Origin: Rutpela maculata
Taxonomy: Eukaryota; Arthropoda; Insecta; Coleoptera; Cerambycidae
Assembly: GCA_936432065.2 (NCBI GenBank)
Contig: OW386287.2
Coordinates: 92,671,688 to 92,735,687 of the forward strand
Length of the DNA: 64,000 nucleotides
Direction of reading: 5' to 3'
Positions 23,497 through 36,357 of the stretch are shown piece by piece. The first letter of the stretch is position 1, and each line of letters begins with the position of its first letter. A program made the translations under genes and the position numbers. The notes under the pieces are model-generated. The model saw only the letters and a list, made by a program, of their open reading frames with translations. It was not told where the DNA came from and made no database searches.

Positions 23497-24027
23497 TGTA
23501 ACGGTTTTTTGTCGGGTAGCTGGTTTGGAGATTAATCAGGGTCCTGATTAGTTAATAAGACAGCCCAATAAAAATATAAACAATTTATTTTTCTTCTTAA
23601 AACAGGTAATATGTCTCAGTGTTACATAACATACAGGTACAGGTTATACAGGTCGGTATCTTTTACGGTTCTTAGGATAACGTTTTCTATTATCTGAGAG
23701 AGAGAGAGAGAGAGAGAGCGAGTGTAACGATGCGATGCGACGTTAGTTGCTGCTACTGGACTGAAGGATTCCCTAGGTCAGATTGCATTCATTCCATCGT
23801 GTTTGCGTCGAGAGATGCACAAAACTGTAATATGTCCTGCTCACCACGCTGAAGACAGATTGCCAGAATTGTCCACACTCTGACTCTATTGATTTGGGGC
23901 CGGGCTTTTATATCCGAGAATCCTCGCTTACTGGTGACGTAGAGCTGTCATGCCGTGTGCACATTGGTAACGTGTGTAAATCCGGAATATTAGTAATGGA
24001 ACATGGATTTTTGAATACTTCATTACA
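23497..24027 (+). mobile_element. Solo LTR, 531 bp, TSD CAGT
   Basis: Starts TGTAACGG and ends CATTACA (TG...CA). Flanked by CAGT at 23493-23496 and 24028-24031. Contains AATAAA (about 23574) and an (AG)n tract at about 23697-23719. It is homologous to 58153-58884. A 4-bp duplication is typical of Gypsy-type LTR retrotransposons. Presence without an internal region shows LTR-LTR recombination. It sits antisense within orphan gene A. Confidence 0.85.
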
Positions 24028-27000
24028 CAGTACTAGATTGACCGACCAACTTATTGAAAATAATGAATCTTTGATGATTCAAAGATGTCTCTTTTTTTGG
24101 GGCATTGTATAATGCAAGCGCGAATTGCTCTCTAGCATTTGTAATTTCTTGTTTCGTTGAGCTACGATTGTTGAATATATGGACAACCTCTTCGAGATCT
24201 TTTCTTTTATTGACGCATTCCACCGTTTGCACTCTTCCTTTACCAAACAAAACTGAAGTGGTACGCATCTGAACGAGTGGACAAACAAAACTGTCTCCTT
24301 ACAGCTTTTTACAACTTCTGAGGACCGCAAGTCATGAGAACTGTACGCTTTAGTTTCTATTTTTCTCTGAGCCTCTCTTAAGAAACGGATTTCTTTATCT
24401 TCAGGTATGCGAACGATAGTCAATACAAGAAGATCAAGATCTTGTCCGACAATGACCACCGTATAATTTTCATGAGATTCATTTAAGACGGTTTGAACTA
24501 TGAGTATGTCAGCGTCGTCTACGGCAGTAATTGTTTTGATTCTCTCGTTTCTCTCTTCTCTCCATCGATGGCGAAATAAACCGGTCCTTACTTGAGACAT
24601 TGTTTATCATTTTATTTTGCGTTTCAGTCAGTGGTGTTCTCATTGAAAATAATTTCCGGTGAAAAGCATTTCAAAAGTCTTTCGATGCTCTTCGTACTGC
24701 AGACATCGTCAGCATACCCGTCAAACACTACAGTCAATTTTTTGCCACTTAGATTACGAATAAAACGAACGTAGGCTGTATAAACGTCGTCGATGAATCA
24801 AATTGCCGCCATCAACAATGAACTGGCAATCAGAAAAATCTATTGGCCTCTCTCGTACAGCATTGAAAATATCATACAGAGATAAATTCTTGGTTTTTCT
24901 CATTAACCCTTTCTCATCGAAGAGAGGAAGGGAGATTGAAGCAAGCTCAAAGTTGAAACATGACTCCAAAAATTATAAATACCTCACTGTTTATTTACTT
25001 ATATTTAATTTTCAGAGTATCAGGATCTGAGAGAAGTAAATAAAATGATACAGAAAATGCAATATAATTTTAAGTGTACTATATATACGTTTAAGGTAAT
25101 TATTCATGTCTGAAGTTTTTATTTCCGTAATCCTTCTGGGTATAGCCTGAGGCCGCCCTTATATCTACGTCGATACTATACATATTTTACGTATAATTAT
25201 AAAAGCATTTGTGTGAAAAAAAAAGGGAACATAAATACAAATTACTTGCATCAAAGCCCGCTATACATGCATCTTACAGAGTAAATGCCGCTCTATAAAT
25301 TCATTCCTGAGCATTGATTGATTTTTAACTGTGCGCTCCAAACTACCTCTCTGTTCGGACGCTGTTAGCACGAGATAGGTGAGGATAAGTTAGAAGGTTA
25401 ATAAAACATTTTTTAAGCCGAATTTAATGACATTTTTTTTATCTCCTATGCTTTTTTCTCTTCCGATGAACGGTTTAGAAGATAAAAGTAAAAAAACAGC
25501 TTTAAGTCCCCATTAGGGGTAGTTTTTTGCAAAAAAAGGGGGGGGGGGGGAACTTTTCGGGTATCTATTTCTAGCCTTATCTAGAGTACGCATCTCAAAT
25601 ATTATTACCTACTTTATAAATTATTTTTTCTGTTCACTGTTTTTTAATCTAATTTGCGGGTACTATATGACGAGTTAGCGGAAATAACTGAGAGAATTTT
25701 GAAAATTTAGGGAGATGTTGACGTTCGAATAAAACTTTAAATTTTCCTGGTCGTGATGACTGTGCTTACGGTGGATGGGAGTCAGAAAGGTGCTACAAAA
25801 TGGTATCTCCACTGTAACTCAAGAACGCTTGGAGATATCAAAATTGAGCTTAAAATGTACTTTTTAAAATTCTCTCTAAAAAATATTTTATACAGTTTTC
25901 CCACAAATAAGCTTAGAATGTCACAAAATTTTTATTTTCGAAAAAAGATTGCGTAAGCAATGCAGTTCACACTGGAAATGATTGAAAGATTCAATAATGT
26001 CATATCATTTATGATGCCTGTAAAATTATTTTTAGCAAAGCATTTTTTTATATTTTTATATAATAATATATATACAGGGTATTCCTTAATTAAGATCGCA
26101 GTAGGCAAAACTTAAGAATATCTCTTGCACATATTTTTTTTATCTATCTCTAATCAGCTTTACTTATCTGAAATGTAATTTTGAGTGTAATTTCGTTTTC
26201 TGCGTAGGCCATGGCAATTAAGCCAGAACTATTTTCTTGTTTGGTAAAATACTTTTTCTGTACAAAATGTCAAAGTTGTTCAGATTGAAATGTTTTACTT
26301 CTATGCCAAATTACAAGAAGATCCGCTTACTTTGACGATTTTAATATTTTTTCACTATATCTTCATTTTATGTAAAAAAGACATTAGAATCTCGATTTTG
26401 AAAATATACCCAAAAAAATGTATTTAGTTATTTATTTCCAAAACAACGAAAAATGACATTTTACATAGAAGAAGCCAAAACAGAAACATATGTAACATGC
26501 AAATATTGCGGAAAAAATTAAAATCATCAAAGTAAGCGAATCTTGAAATTTTGCATAGTAGTATAAATTTTCAATCTGAATAACTTTCCTAATCATAATT
26601 TTGCTGTATCTTTTAGAAAAGGTACTTTATCTTACAGAAAGGTAATTTTACGTAGTTAAAAAGAATACAATACGTAGTTAAAAAGAATACAATAAAAATT
26701 GCTTTTCAGATAAGAAAAAAGACTGTATTACCAAATATTCAATCAAACCTCTAAAATTTATAGCCTATTTTACTTATTGCCCATTTATTCGAGGGGATAC
26801 CGTACATATAATATATCTATACAGATATAGTAAATATTTTATTTCAAAACACATTATTTAAAATGGATAACGATAGAATTAATACAATAACAATTTACAA
26901 AAAAAACAGTGATTACCTTGATCTCGGGAAAATCCAGCTGTAGAAATAATCTTAAATAAATAAATGAGAAGTCATTAGTAAGAAACTAATAAAGTAACTT

Positions 27001-27584
27001 TAGTTAATCATACCGTTGATCTGTGAACGACATCTTCATCTTATTCACGTCTTGCAAGCGTTTCGTAATCTTTGAATTATTCTATTTGACCTCTCTGCCT
27101 GCGCATCTGACATATGGACCGTTACGGAGACAGACAGATGACATATGTGTTACGAATTCCTTGCACATCCCATCGTACCAATAACTTGACTCTCCAAGAA
27201 ATATGTGCGTACGTGAAATATGCAACTCCCCAGCATCCTATTAGCCCCGAATCATTTCATTTTTTGGCCACATCTACCGGGGCGATTGGTAGTTCAAGGA
27301 AAACCAGATGCAAAAAGGTAAAGAGGTAAAGAGGACGCTTTCTTAAACGTTGGTCTGATAACGCTAAGAAGTTGATGAGAAGGAGTTTTGGTGAGGTCGT
27401 ATGCCTAATAAGAAATTGCGAGAGATGGTGTGATTCTGGCAGGTGCATCATACAGTAAGCATAGGTCAACGAGAATAATTCATGAATCAGGAAACTTCTG
27501 TTAAAGTATTGTGAATAAGATGAAAGTATCACTACGCATCAACGATACGCTTAACTAAAGTTAGATAGTCTGGATCTGGATTGT

Positions 27585-27990
27585 TGGGGGGGGGGGGGCT
27601 CACGTGCTCTCAGGCCTCATAGACGGGCCCATTGTGCTGCCCCCGTAAGTGGTAACATGTCCACCGAGCCTCTCATTCCTCAAGCCAACCAACACTTGTG
27701 ATGTATTTGAGGAGAAAGCCAAGTGAGATGCCACCTATGCTGCCATACTGGGCCAGAAGTCCCCCAGTATGGATCCTCTTTTCGTTGAGAGAGCAGGGCA
27801 GTGACAGAGCACATTCTCGGCAGTCTCGTCATCCAGATTACACCCTCTACACTTGGGGTTGTCTATGTCTCCCCGTGTATGGAGGTGTTTGTTTAATCTG
27901 CAGTGTTCTGTTTATTAGCTTCTCATTAATTACTTCTAGTAATTCCCCAGACTCGGCGTCGGTGGATGAAGATAATTTCTGTTTATAAAA
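27585..27990 (-). pseudogene. LINE 3' end (ORF2 C-terminal zinc motif + UTR)
   Basis: Minus-strand translation gives HTRGDIDNPKCRGCN then ETAENVLCHCPAL, the terminal Cx2C...H/C motif of RNase H-type LINE ORF2 proteins, then a stop and a 3' UTR ending at a G-run (27583-27598). An upstream piece in another frame (NEKLINRTLQIKQ) shows a frameshift. 5'-truncated insertion in the composite palindrome. Confidence 0.65.
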
Positions 27991-28599
27991 AAAAATGACT
28001 GTATTAATCTCATTGCTGTCCATATTAAGTATGAAAATGTGTCCAATAATTCAGTCACTTTATAACTATGCTTACTTCTTCTTGATCTGATCTGAACTCA
28101 CTAACTGAACTGAAGTGGGCGGCCATTTGCCCTCTATTTATACAGTGGTTCTGGAATTCACTACAATGTTTTAGTCTGTAATTTCCAGATGCCGACACCG
28201 CGCGCGCCATCTCTGAGATGATTGCCAAACTAACTAATTATCGGTAGTTTTCTGTTAATCATACAGATAATTTAGATGGAATTCTCATAGATGCTGTAAC
28301 AATATTATATTTACGGTCTTCCTCGAACAAGTGGGCAATAGGTGAAATAGATCACGAATTTGGTGATACATTCTTGTTGCTTATTTGAAAAGCAATTTTA
28401 AGTGTATTCTTTTTAATTACGTAGAATGCAGTTGAGCAAAAATGATTTTTTTGTAAAATAAAGTACCTTTTCTGTAAAATATGCAGCAAAATATCAATTA
28501 GGAAAATTACTCAGGTTGAAAAGTTATACTCCCATACAAAATTTCAAAAAGATTATGCGTATAGTTGCCCAGAATGTTATAAGACACATAAAAATCACA

Positions 28600-29060
28600 A
28601 AGTTTTGCCGCGAATCCCCTTAGGATAGAGGGGGGCATGCCTTATTTTTCTACAGCATATTATATAATAAATATAATGTATTACTTAATACATAAAATAT
28701 CATTATTCTCATGTAAAGTATGTTCTGGCATGATTAAAATTGGAAATTAATGGAAACACCACCGTTCAATTATAATTTCAAATTATTTTGATATAATTAC
28801 TCATCTCCCTCCTAACGGTTACTATAGCAACTATAACCAGCGTCGTCAAATAGTTTAGGAGGAAGTTGCGTAATTATATCAAAATAATTTGAAATCATAA
28901 TTGATACAGGCGTGTTTCTGTTAATTTCTTATTTTAATTATGCCAGAACATACTTTACTGTGTATTAAGTAATACATTATATTTATTATTTAATATGCTG
29001 TAGAAAAATAAAGCATGCCCCACTCTATCCTAAGGGGCTTGTCGGCAAAGCTTTGAGATT
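28600..29060. repeat. Palindrome, ~190-bp arms
   Basis: 28600-28800 and 28865-29060 are inverted copies. Landmarks: CTTAGGATAGAG / CTCTATCCTAAG, TGTTCTGGCATGATTAAAAT and TAATTATATCAAAATAATTT. The spacer near 28810-28860 is unique. A foldback/MITE-type unit nested in the composite above. Confidence 0.75.
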
Positions 29061-29394
29061 TTTTACGTGTCTCATAAAGTTGAGGGCAACTATACTTTAA
29101 AATTTTAATTTTTTCCACAATATCTACATGTTACCATATGTTTCTACTTTGATTTCTTCTATCTAAAATGCAATTTTTCGTTATACTAAAAATATATAAT
29201 TAAGTACATTTTTTGGGTGATGGATCCAACATTTTCGCTTGAAAGCTCCAAAGCTCCACCACAGATTTATTTATTCGTGCAGTCTTTATAGATTTTTAAG
29301 TAACTTATTTTTTCGATTTTAATGTCTAGGTTTATGTTTTTGAGGTTGCTGAATTCAAATCCGATGTCAAATTGTCCAAATTGACACTTGACAG

Positions 29395-29600
29395 CTGTCA
29401 ATTAGCTGTCAAAGTGTCATAACAAAGTGCAAATCTTATTTTCATGTTATGAGTTTATGCTGTTTAGGTAACTCAGTTCATGTATGATGTGAATACAATA
29501 ATTCGACAATTGGCAGCTGCCAACAGGCTGTCAGCTAGCTGTCAAAGTGCAATAACAAAGTGCAAATCTTATTTTTTTGTTATGACTTTATGCTTTTTAG
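29395..29600. repeat. Direct duplication, ~73-bp units
   Basis: 29395-29467 and 29529-29600 share AGCTGTCAAAGTG, ATAACAAAGTGCAAATCTTA and GTTATGA(G/C)TTTATGCT. Function unknown. Confidence 0.75.
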
Positions 29601-30291
29601 GAAAATTTTCGTTGTCAATGCTCATTGCTGGAAAACCATATACCAACGTTTTCTGCTTGACCACATTCTTTGGCCAAAAATTGGACTTTTGGCCTAAAAC
29701 GGGCTAAAACTGGTGCATTTCAAAAAAAATGTTGGCACCTTCTCAGACTTGTTAGTTTTTGTACCAAAGAATAGTCTCTGTGTGTGCCAACATTTTTTTC
29801 TCAATGAAAAAAATGTTGGCATATATCGAATATTGATCGCCACGATACCCTCTTCAACTAACACCAAGCCTCAAAGTCTGTTCCACAATTAAATATTTTT
29901 GAGGGTGGCTAGCGCCAAAACTGTCAACAGGGGAGGTCTGACTCACATAAGATAAAATAATCAGAAGAATATTTGCTAAAACATAACAGTAATGCCGACA
30001 AGTTATATCCCAGGACCCATATGTGTAGTAGCTATCTCCTCGACTGACATATATAAAACTGTCGACATACAGCGCGGATGCGATACGATGCTTGATTGTC
30101 CCCGCCTACAACTCCAAGAATATTATTACTACGTAAAAATGTGTCTGAACAATTTCGATAGAGAATTTACTTATCTTTAAATTTGGTAACCATCTCTTTT
30201 TTGGTAGCACCGTTCAGAAGCCAGATATTGGTATAAAATGATTTTTAAGCGATATTGCCAAAAAATTGTGGGTTATGCGAGTGGCATAATT
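29601..30291. other. Intronic DNA, no gene
   Basis: Only short inverted words are visible (AAAATGTTGGCA / TGCCAACATTTT at 29730-29822). No supported coding region. Confidence 0.5.
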
Positions 30292-30608
30292 GTATGTTAC
30301 AGACTGAAATAGGCATTCGGGCCACCGAAGTATGACTTGAATGTTATCGACGTACCTATCCTCCTTAACATAAAATTTTTGCGCAATTTTTTTTTTTTCG
30401 AGAAAGGCAAGGAATATTTTTGGCGTTTTGCAATATATCAAAAAATGATCCTTGCCCTCCTAGAAATGCCCAAACAATAACTATCGCCAAACGACCTTGA
30501 CCTAATAAAAATTGACAAAGCAAAAATTTTATGTTACCGATGTAAAGTAAGGATAACATACAAGTCATACTTCGGTGGCCCGAATGCCTATTTCAGTCTG
30601 TAACATAC
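30292..30608. mobile_element. 317-bp MITE with ~55-bp inverted ends
   Basis: Begins GTATGTTACAGACTGAAATA and ends with the reverse complement. Arms continue through GGCATTCGGGCCACCGAAGT and are nearly perfect over about 55 bp, which points to a young insertion. The interior is AT-rich with no ORF. Confidence 0.85.
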
Positions 30609-31166
30609 GATTATGCTTCCGGGTGGACGAGGGGGAAAAATCAGTATGTCTAAAAAAGGCCTAAAATGATCTGGTTCCAACAGTAAAATCTTTTGCCCGA
30701 TTTAAAACGGTATTTACGCATCCAGAACTCCTTGACGCCTGGCCTATGCATCGCTCATTAATTTTCAGTGTAAATTGCATTGACTACACAATTTTTTCCG
30801 AAAATAAAAATTTTGTGACATTGTAAGCTCATTTGTGGGTAAACTGTAGGTTCTACGGAAAAAATGTATACAATCTTTGTTGGGCAGAATTTACAGAGGT
30901 TCATTTTTTATAACAACCTCCATTTTGATATCTCTAAACGTTGAGTTATAGTTACAGTCAAGAGACCGTTACAGTCAAGGAACCGTTTTGGAGTACCCCA
31001 CTCCCCACCACCGCGAGCTAATCATCATCACGATCCTAAAATCTAGAGTTTCATTCAGGACGTCAAAAGAGACATCTCCCTAAATTTTCAATACTCCCCC
31101 AGTTAATTCCGCTAACTTTCCTTATATGACTGGCCTATTAATAGATTTTCTTATATTTTGATATAG

Positions 31167-31679
<513 letters not shown>

Positions 31680-31979
31680 CTTCTGATCGCCTTAAAATGG
31701 TAAATCATATTTTAAATTTAGATACAGCCCATCTGGACACCAGTTTACATAGTTCTACTTAAGGAGTAGCTGTTAGTATTTTACTCCTAACTTTTTTTAT
31801 ATATTTCTAAAAATTCTTATAAAAAAATGATTTTCGCGTCGTTAGAAATAAGAAAGGTATTCTTATTGCATTTCTATAAAAGGAGCCATTCTTAAGTAAT
31901 TTATTTTTAAATATCAACGTGCATTTACAAAATTTTATTAAGAAATCCTTTTACACAAAAAATGCTTTGAAATACTAAG

Positions 31980-34342
31980 TACAAGGTGGGCCAAGTTAGA
32001 TGAGATTTGAGGTTTTCTAAAACTATGGCAGATAGACAAAAATCTATATAGCTCGACTTTCGAGAAACTTTCGAGAAACAAACAGTGGTGCGAACCGCGA
32101 TCGTCTATCTTTTTCGACTACCGAGCTATAGAGTGATTTTGGAAAATTGTCATTTTTGGATAACCTCTATATCTCAATTATCAAGTGTCGAATCGAAAAT
32201 CGAATAACACATTCTAGGGGCACTTTTTTGAGTAGAATTCGCTGCTGATAAGAAGAAAATTATGCATGCCTCAATTTTCGAGATAAAGACATAACTTTTG
32301 TTTTTTTTTTAATGGAATGTAAATTATTTAATTATTCGATAACAACTTAAATTGGCTAGCCAACGATATATCATATGTCATATTTATCTCTAGAAAAAGT
32401 GGTTAATTTTCGAAAAATTTAATATATTTTTGAGGAGGCCATGGAAAACTATTAACAACACTTCTTATAATGTAAAATAATTCTGCCAAAAATAGGAAAA
32501 ACGAAACTACAATAAATGTTCGAATTGGTTTCCATTGACATCTATGCATTTTTGACACCTTCTCCTTACAGTATTTTTTGCATTTCCAATCATGACAGGA
32601 GTTATTGTCCGAAACGCAACTAATGCTTTGTTTTTAAATTTTTCTATGTTATTAGAACGTTCTCTATATATAATATTTTTTTAAATAACCCCAAAATCAA
32701 AAGTTGGCAGAGGTTATATCGGGAGATCTAGCTGGCCACAAAATAGGATCATTGTTTCCTAAAAATTAAACAATATATAAACTGCTTTGTTGTTTATTAA
32801 TGTCCAGTTAGCTAAATTAATTGTTTCTTATCAATTTAGTTAACTTAGCTAACTAGACATTGATAAATTAGTCCTGAGTGATCTATAGATATTTATCCAA
32901 CCCTCCCCAAATTGAGCATTTAAATAATTTCGTGTTTCATTTGACGTATGACCTGGGGCGCCATCGTGTTGGTAAATTAATCTTTGAAATTGTCTTACAG
33001 GCATATTGTCTACAAAGGGCACTATTTCTTGTTGTAGAAGGTTAATAAAATTTTAGGTATTCAAATTATCGTGAAAAAAATGAGGATATAATATTTGATA
33101 TCCAATAAAACCACACCATACACCAAATCCAAATCGTACTTGATGATTAACTGTAGCGGTTACATCCGGATTTTCATGAGCATAATATTATGCCTATTAA
33201 AAATTCCGGCAATACTTATATGAGCCTCGTTTGTCCATATAATTGTTCCTTCAAATCTTGGCACTTCATTGCACCTGGCACAAAAACCAATGGCAAAAAT
33301 CGAGACACCTTTAAAAGTCGTTTGGATATAAATGGTAACTAATCCTGATTTTGTAGGGTTTAATTTTCTTTTAAGCAACGCAACGCAGTTGCTTTTGGGA
33401 TTCCTAAATTTTCCTATATTTCGCGAGACGATATATTAGGATTTTCTCTTACAGTTTCTAAAACAATATTTTCTACAGCTTCTATATCTGCATTATTATA
33501 TATTTTTGCTCGAGGTTTTACAAATGATCCAAACTCTTTTAAATTTTCTTGTAGCCTTTTAAATATTTTTATATCTTGCTGTCTCTTTTCTGAATATCTA
33601 AAAGTATTGTTTAGGCGGCATTTTTGCCACAAAGTTTTTCTGTCTATAACTTCTATTAAAATAAAGCTCTGAAGCTAAATTGGAATCTTCTCTGCATTCT
33701 GTAAAACACTTAATCATATCATATTTTTCACCATTACTAAATTGAACCATTTTTAACAATGCTCACTCACAATTAACTCACAAATTAGTTTTTGACATTT
33801 ACGATTATTTCGATTTTCTTTTTTTTTACCATGGCCTTCTCAATAAATATTAGAAATGCGATAAATATGCATAGATGTCAATGGAAGACAATTCGAACAT
33901 TTATTGTAGTTTAGTTTTTCCTATTCCTGGCAAAATTATTTTATATTATAAGAAGTATTGTTGTTATATATATTAAATTTTTCGAAAATTAACCACTTTT
34001 TCTAGAGATAAATATGACATATGATATATCATTGGATAGCTAATTTAAGTTGTTATCGAATAATAAAATAATTTACAGGGCGTTCCATTTAAAAAAACAT
34101 AAGTTATGTCTATATCTCGAAAACTGAGGCATGCATAATTTTCTTCTTATCAGCAACGGATTCTACTAAAAAAAGTGCCTTAAGAATTTTCCAAAAACGC
34201 TTTGTAGCTCGGTAAGTTGAAAGAGATTTGCGGTATTGCTTGTTCCTCGAAAATCGAGCTCAGGTCACCTATATTTGTTTTTGTCTATCTGCCATAGTTT
34301 TAGAGAATACCCCAAATTCCATCTAGTTTTTCCGCCCTGTAC
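31980..34342. mobile_element. Mariner/Tc-like element, ~500-bp inverted arms
   Basis: Left arm about 31980-32580 pairs with right arm 33830-34342. Landmarks: GGCAGATAGACAAAAA, GCATGCATAATTTTCTTCTT, TTTCGAAAATTAACCACTTT and GTCAATGGAA(G)ACAATTCGA. The minus-strand transposase remnant lies between. The right arm includes a TACAGGGCGTTCCATTTAA phrase near 34074. Confidence 0.75.
32550..33750 (-). pseudogene. Mariner/IS630-like transposase remnant
   Basis: Minus strand from ATG 33750: MVQFSNGEKYDMIKCFTECR (first helix-turn-helix region), LQENLKEFGSFVKP and NPNISSREI (second HTH), then WTNEAHISIAGIFNRHN, GFGVWCGFIGYQILYP and IYQHDGAPGHTSNE near 32965. In this DDE/D family TDEA carries the first catalytic Asp; here it is Asn. 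The second Asp (HDGAPGH) is retained. Several frameshifts and stops; inactive. Confidence 0.75.
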
Positions 34343-34479
34343 ATAAAATAATTAAATTAAACATAGAAATTTGCTAGTTATCAATTACTTATAGAAATTG
34401 TTGTAAATATTCTACATTTTCTCTAAGTATTCTTTTTTCAAGGAACGTTATATAGCCTGTAAAATTCCTCCTGCTCATT

Positions 34480-34625
34480 CTGTAACATCATAAAGTCGTG
34501 ATATATTTTTTTCTCTCAACTGTTCAATGGTGCCAATTTGAATATTATAAACTCTTGATTTTAAATAACTCCACATAGTAAAATCAAGACGAATAAGGTC
34601 AGGAGTCTGAGCAAACCATTTTATC
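34480..34625 (-). pseudogene. Transposase C-terminal fragment
   Basis: Minus-strand PDLIRLDFTMWSYLKSRVYN followed by GTIEQLRE matches the SPDLTPLDFFLWGYLKS...TIEQLR block at the third catalytic position of mariner-like transposases. It lies just outside the preceding element's right arm, so it may be from another copy. Confidence 0.6.
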
Positions 34626-35377
34626 TATTTCTTCGCAATGAACTATTACCTAATAATTCCATGCCAGGTGCTTTCTAAAGAGTTCACTTTACATATCACT
34701 AGCAATTAGTTTAGGAGACCGAGTGGGCTACTTAGTCGGTGCATCTGAACCCCGACCAATCCAGCTATTCTATTCTATATTCTATATTCTGTTATAATGT
34801 GCCGTCATGGATGAAAACATGTTTCTTTTCCTTCGCCATGAAATATGTCGTAATAATTCATGTCAGATGCTTTCCAGAAAACCACAATATTCATGAAAAA
34901 TATAATACTATCTCACTATTATATTTTATTATATTTATTTCATTTTATGTTTTAAATTTAATTTTACTCTTTCTCAAGGCCAAAAAGTAGGTTCAAATTT
35001 ACTTACATATAATTACAATAAATACAAAAGTAATACAGTTTTATTAAATTGATAATCAGTTAAAACAGTTAATTTTGTTCTTCCTAATACTCTAACCGAC
35101 CGACAGCTAGCTTATACACTATATTTTTAATTATTAACAAAAATTGTCCACGTTAAATTAAATGAACAGTCTTTCACTTTATATATCTTTAAAATGACGA
35201 AAATAAATGTTTATTATAATATCATTCACGCAAATACCTTTTCTCTTGATCAATTTTGATATTGGCTGCTGATTTCACTATATATTTACAACGTTCCTTG
35301 TTGAACTCTTGCAAATTATAGTTAGTGTATATTTTTCCAAACTCCAATCTAATATTTTAGTCCAATCAATAAAAGAG
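34626..35377. other. AT-rich intronic DNA, no gene
   Basis: Very AT-rich. A short word around AATAATTCATGTCAGATGC (34852) resembles 34651-34670. Nothing codes convincingly. Confidence 0.45.
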
Positions 35378-36357
35378 ATGTAAAGTGCGTGAGCAGGGAC
35401 CTAAGCGGTTCCTTTAGAAAGTTGTTCAGGGTGCTTACGGAATGAACGTCCTGACGTCTAGGAGGTGAGCCGGAGGGGGGCACAAAGAAAATCCCACTTT
35501 TGGTTTTTTCGATTATATCTCGAAAACGGTGCGTCGCAGGGAAAAATCTTACACCAAATGAAACCTCATGAAATTCTCTACAATTTTCATTTTATATATT
35601 TTTTTCGAATTCGCAACCGTAGAAAATTGAATTTTAAAGATGATAAAAAAAAGTAGGACCTCTGGTGCTTGTAATTGGCACCAGGGTGTCTCCCACATGT
35701 TTCCACCCCCACTCTTGAGGGGGCAGCTCATTCCCGAGCCACTGCTGCACTGGGTGGTAGGTGCGCCGGGAATGCTGTTTATCTGCGCTCTCCGTTGGTG
35801 GGAGGGAGCTGATGTCAGGCTTAATATTGTCACTGACCTCGTGATCAACTGGAAGCGATACTGGTTGAGAGAGATCTGTCTTGCTGGTGCCCCATACCAT
35901 TTGAGGAAGCAAATCTTCCCAGCCTCTTCAACCTCGCTCTGAGTGGAGGAGGGGTTGTAAAAGATTACTGCCGCTTCCTTGGTGATTTCTGACTTAAGTA
36001 CAATTTTGAGAAGCCCACTTTGTTTTTCATTAAAGTTGAAGAGGTAAAAATCTGTTTTTCAAAAATTTTCACTTTTCCGGAGCGTGTAGCTCGAAAACGG
36101 TTGCGAATTCGAAAAAAGTATATAAACTAAAAGTTGTAGAGAATTTCATGAGCTTTCATTTTGTATAAGAAAATTTTTCCCTACGACCCACCATTTTAGA
36201 GATATAAGCAAAAAATCCAAAAGTGGGACTTTCTATGTGCCCCCCCCCCCCCCTCCGGCTCACCTCCTAGATCAGGACTTTCAGTATGTTCACTCCCTAA
36301 ACACCCTAAACAACTTTCTAAAGTAATCGCTTAGGTCCCTGCGCACGCACTCTACAC
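35378..36357. mobile_element. Foldback element carrying orphan family A fragment
   Basis: Arms 35378-35630 and 36065-36357 are reverse complements (AGGGACCTAAGCG, AGGAGGTGAGCCGGAGG, GTGGGA/TCCCAC, TCGAATTCGCAACCG). The right arm contains a C-run at 36239-36254. The enclosed minus-strand segment codes for part of orphan family A. Same arrangement as 22.5-25.7 and 40.1-41.9 kb. Confidence 0.75.
35640..35945 (-). pseudogene. Orphan TE gene family A, internal fragment
   Basis: Minus strand: WYGAPARQISLNQYRFQLI, then after a frameshift SSLPPTESADKQHSRRTYHP, QQWLGNELPPQEWGWKHVGD and TLVPITST. These are the LYGAP...LN.YR and LPPT..A.QHS.R.Y.Q.Q.WLG...EWGW blocks seen in the 23.0-25.0 kb copy. The nuclease-like and cysteine-rich parts are absent. 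Confidence 0.65.

Larger units (their letters stand above)
22985..24969 (-). pseudogene. Orphan TE gene family A, near full length, broken
   Basis: Minus strand, N to C: FELASISLPLFDEKGLMRKT and SLYDIF (24969-24900); FIVDGGNLIHRR; DDADILIVQTVLNE (about 24510) and TVVIVGQDLDLLVL (about 24450); LFVHSFRC; ALYNAPKKETSL (about 24115). The solo LTR intervenes, then QHSYRVFLQIQSWQGENLEP, DCGWKKVGNIIAPIY and a cysteine-rich end CSCRKGCGKRCSCF (about 23250). DDAD...GxDxDLLVL is reminiscent of the XPG-I/PIN-type acidic nuclease core; that is my inference. Frameshifts (about 24600-24800), the LTR and a 26-bp-period duplication at 23195-23242 disable it. The family is common in insect genomes and, to my knowledge, uncharacterised. 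Confidence 0.65.
22514..25680. mobile_element. 3.2-kb inverted-repeat element with orphan gene A
   Basis: Left arm 22514-23005 pairs with right arm 25190-25680. Landmarks are GGTATC(T)ATTTCTA, CGAAAAGTTC, the TCCGAACAGAGG region and TATAGAGCGGCATT-like blocks. Between the arms is a minus-strand gene (22985-24969) whose 3' end runs into the left arm. The gene is interrupted by a solo LTR (23497-24027). Long arms flanking one gene fit an autonomous-type DNA transposon, now dead. This is the best preserved copy of the family in the window. Confidence 0.7.
26060..29230. mobile_element. Nested composite palindrome
   Basis: 26250-26330 pairs inverted with 26505-26590 (both include CGCTTACTTTGA or its complement). 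26580-26810 pairs inverted with 28310-28555 (GAATACA, ACGTAGTTAAAAAGAATAC). 26440-26560 pairs inverted with 29100-29190. The left end starts TATACAGGGTATTCC. No transposase seen. The interior was later invaded by a LINE. Confidence 0.55.
25665..31135. mobile_element. Large foldback (arms 25.67-25.99 and 30.77-31.14 kb)
   Basis: 25665-25985 and 30765-31135 are reverse complements. Landmarks: TTAGCGGAAAT / ATTCCGCTAA, AAATTTAGGGAGATGT / ACATCTCCCTAAATTT, and CACAAAATTTTTATTTTCG. Everything between (26.0-30.76 kb) is nested repeat material, including the LINE 3' end, several palindromes and a MITE. The right arm ends about 80 bp before esterase exon C. Confidence 0.65.
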
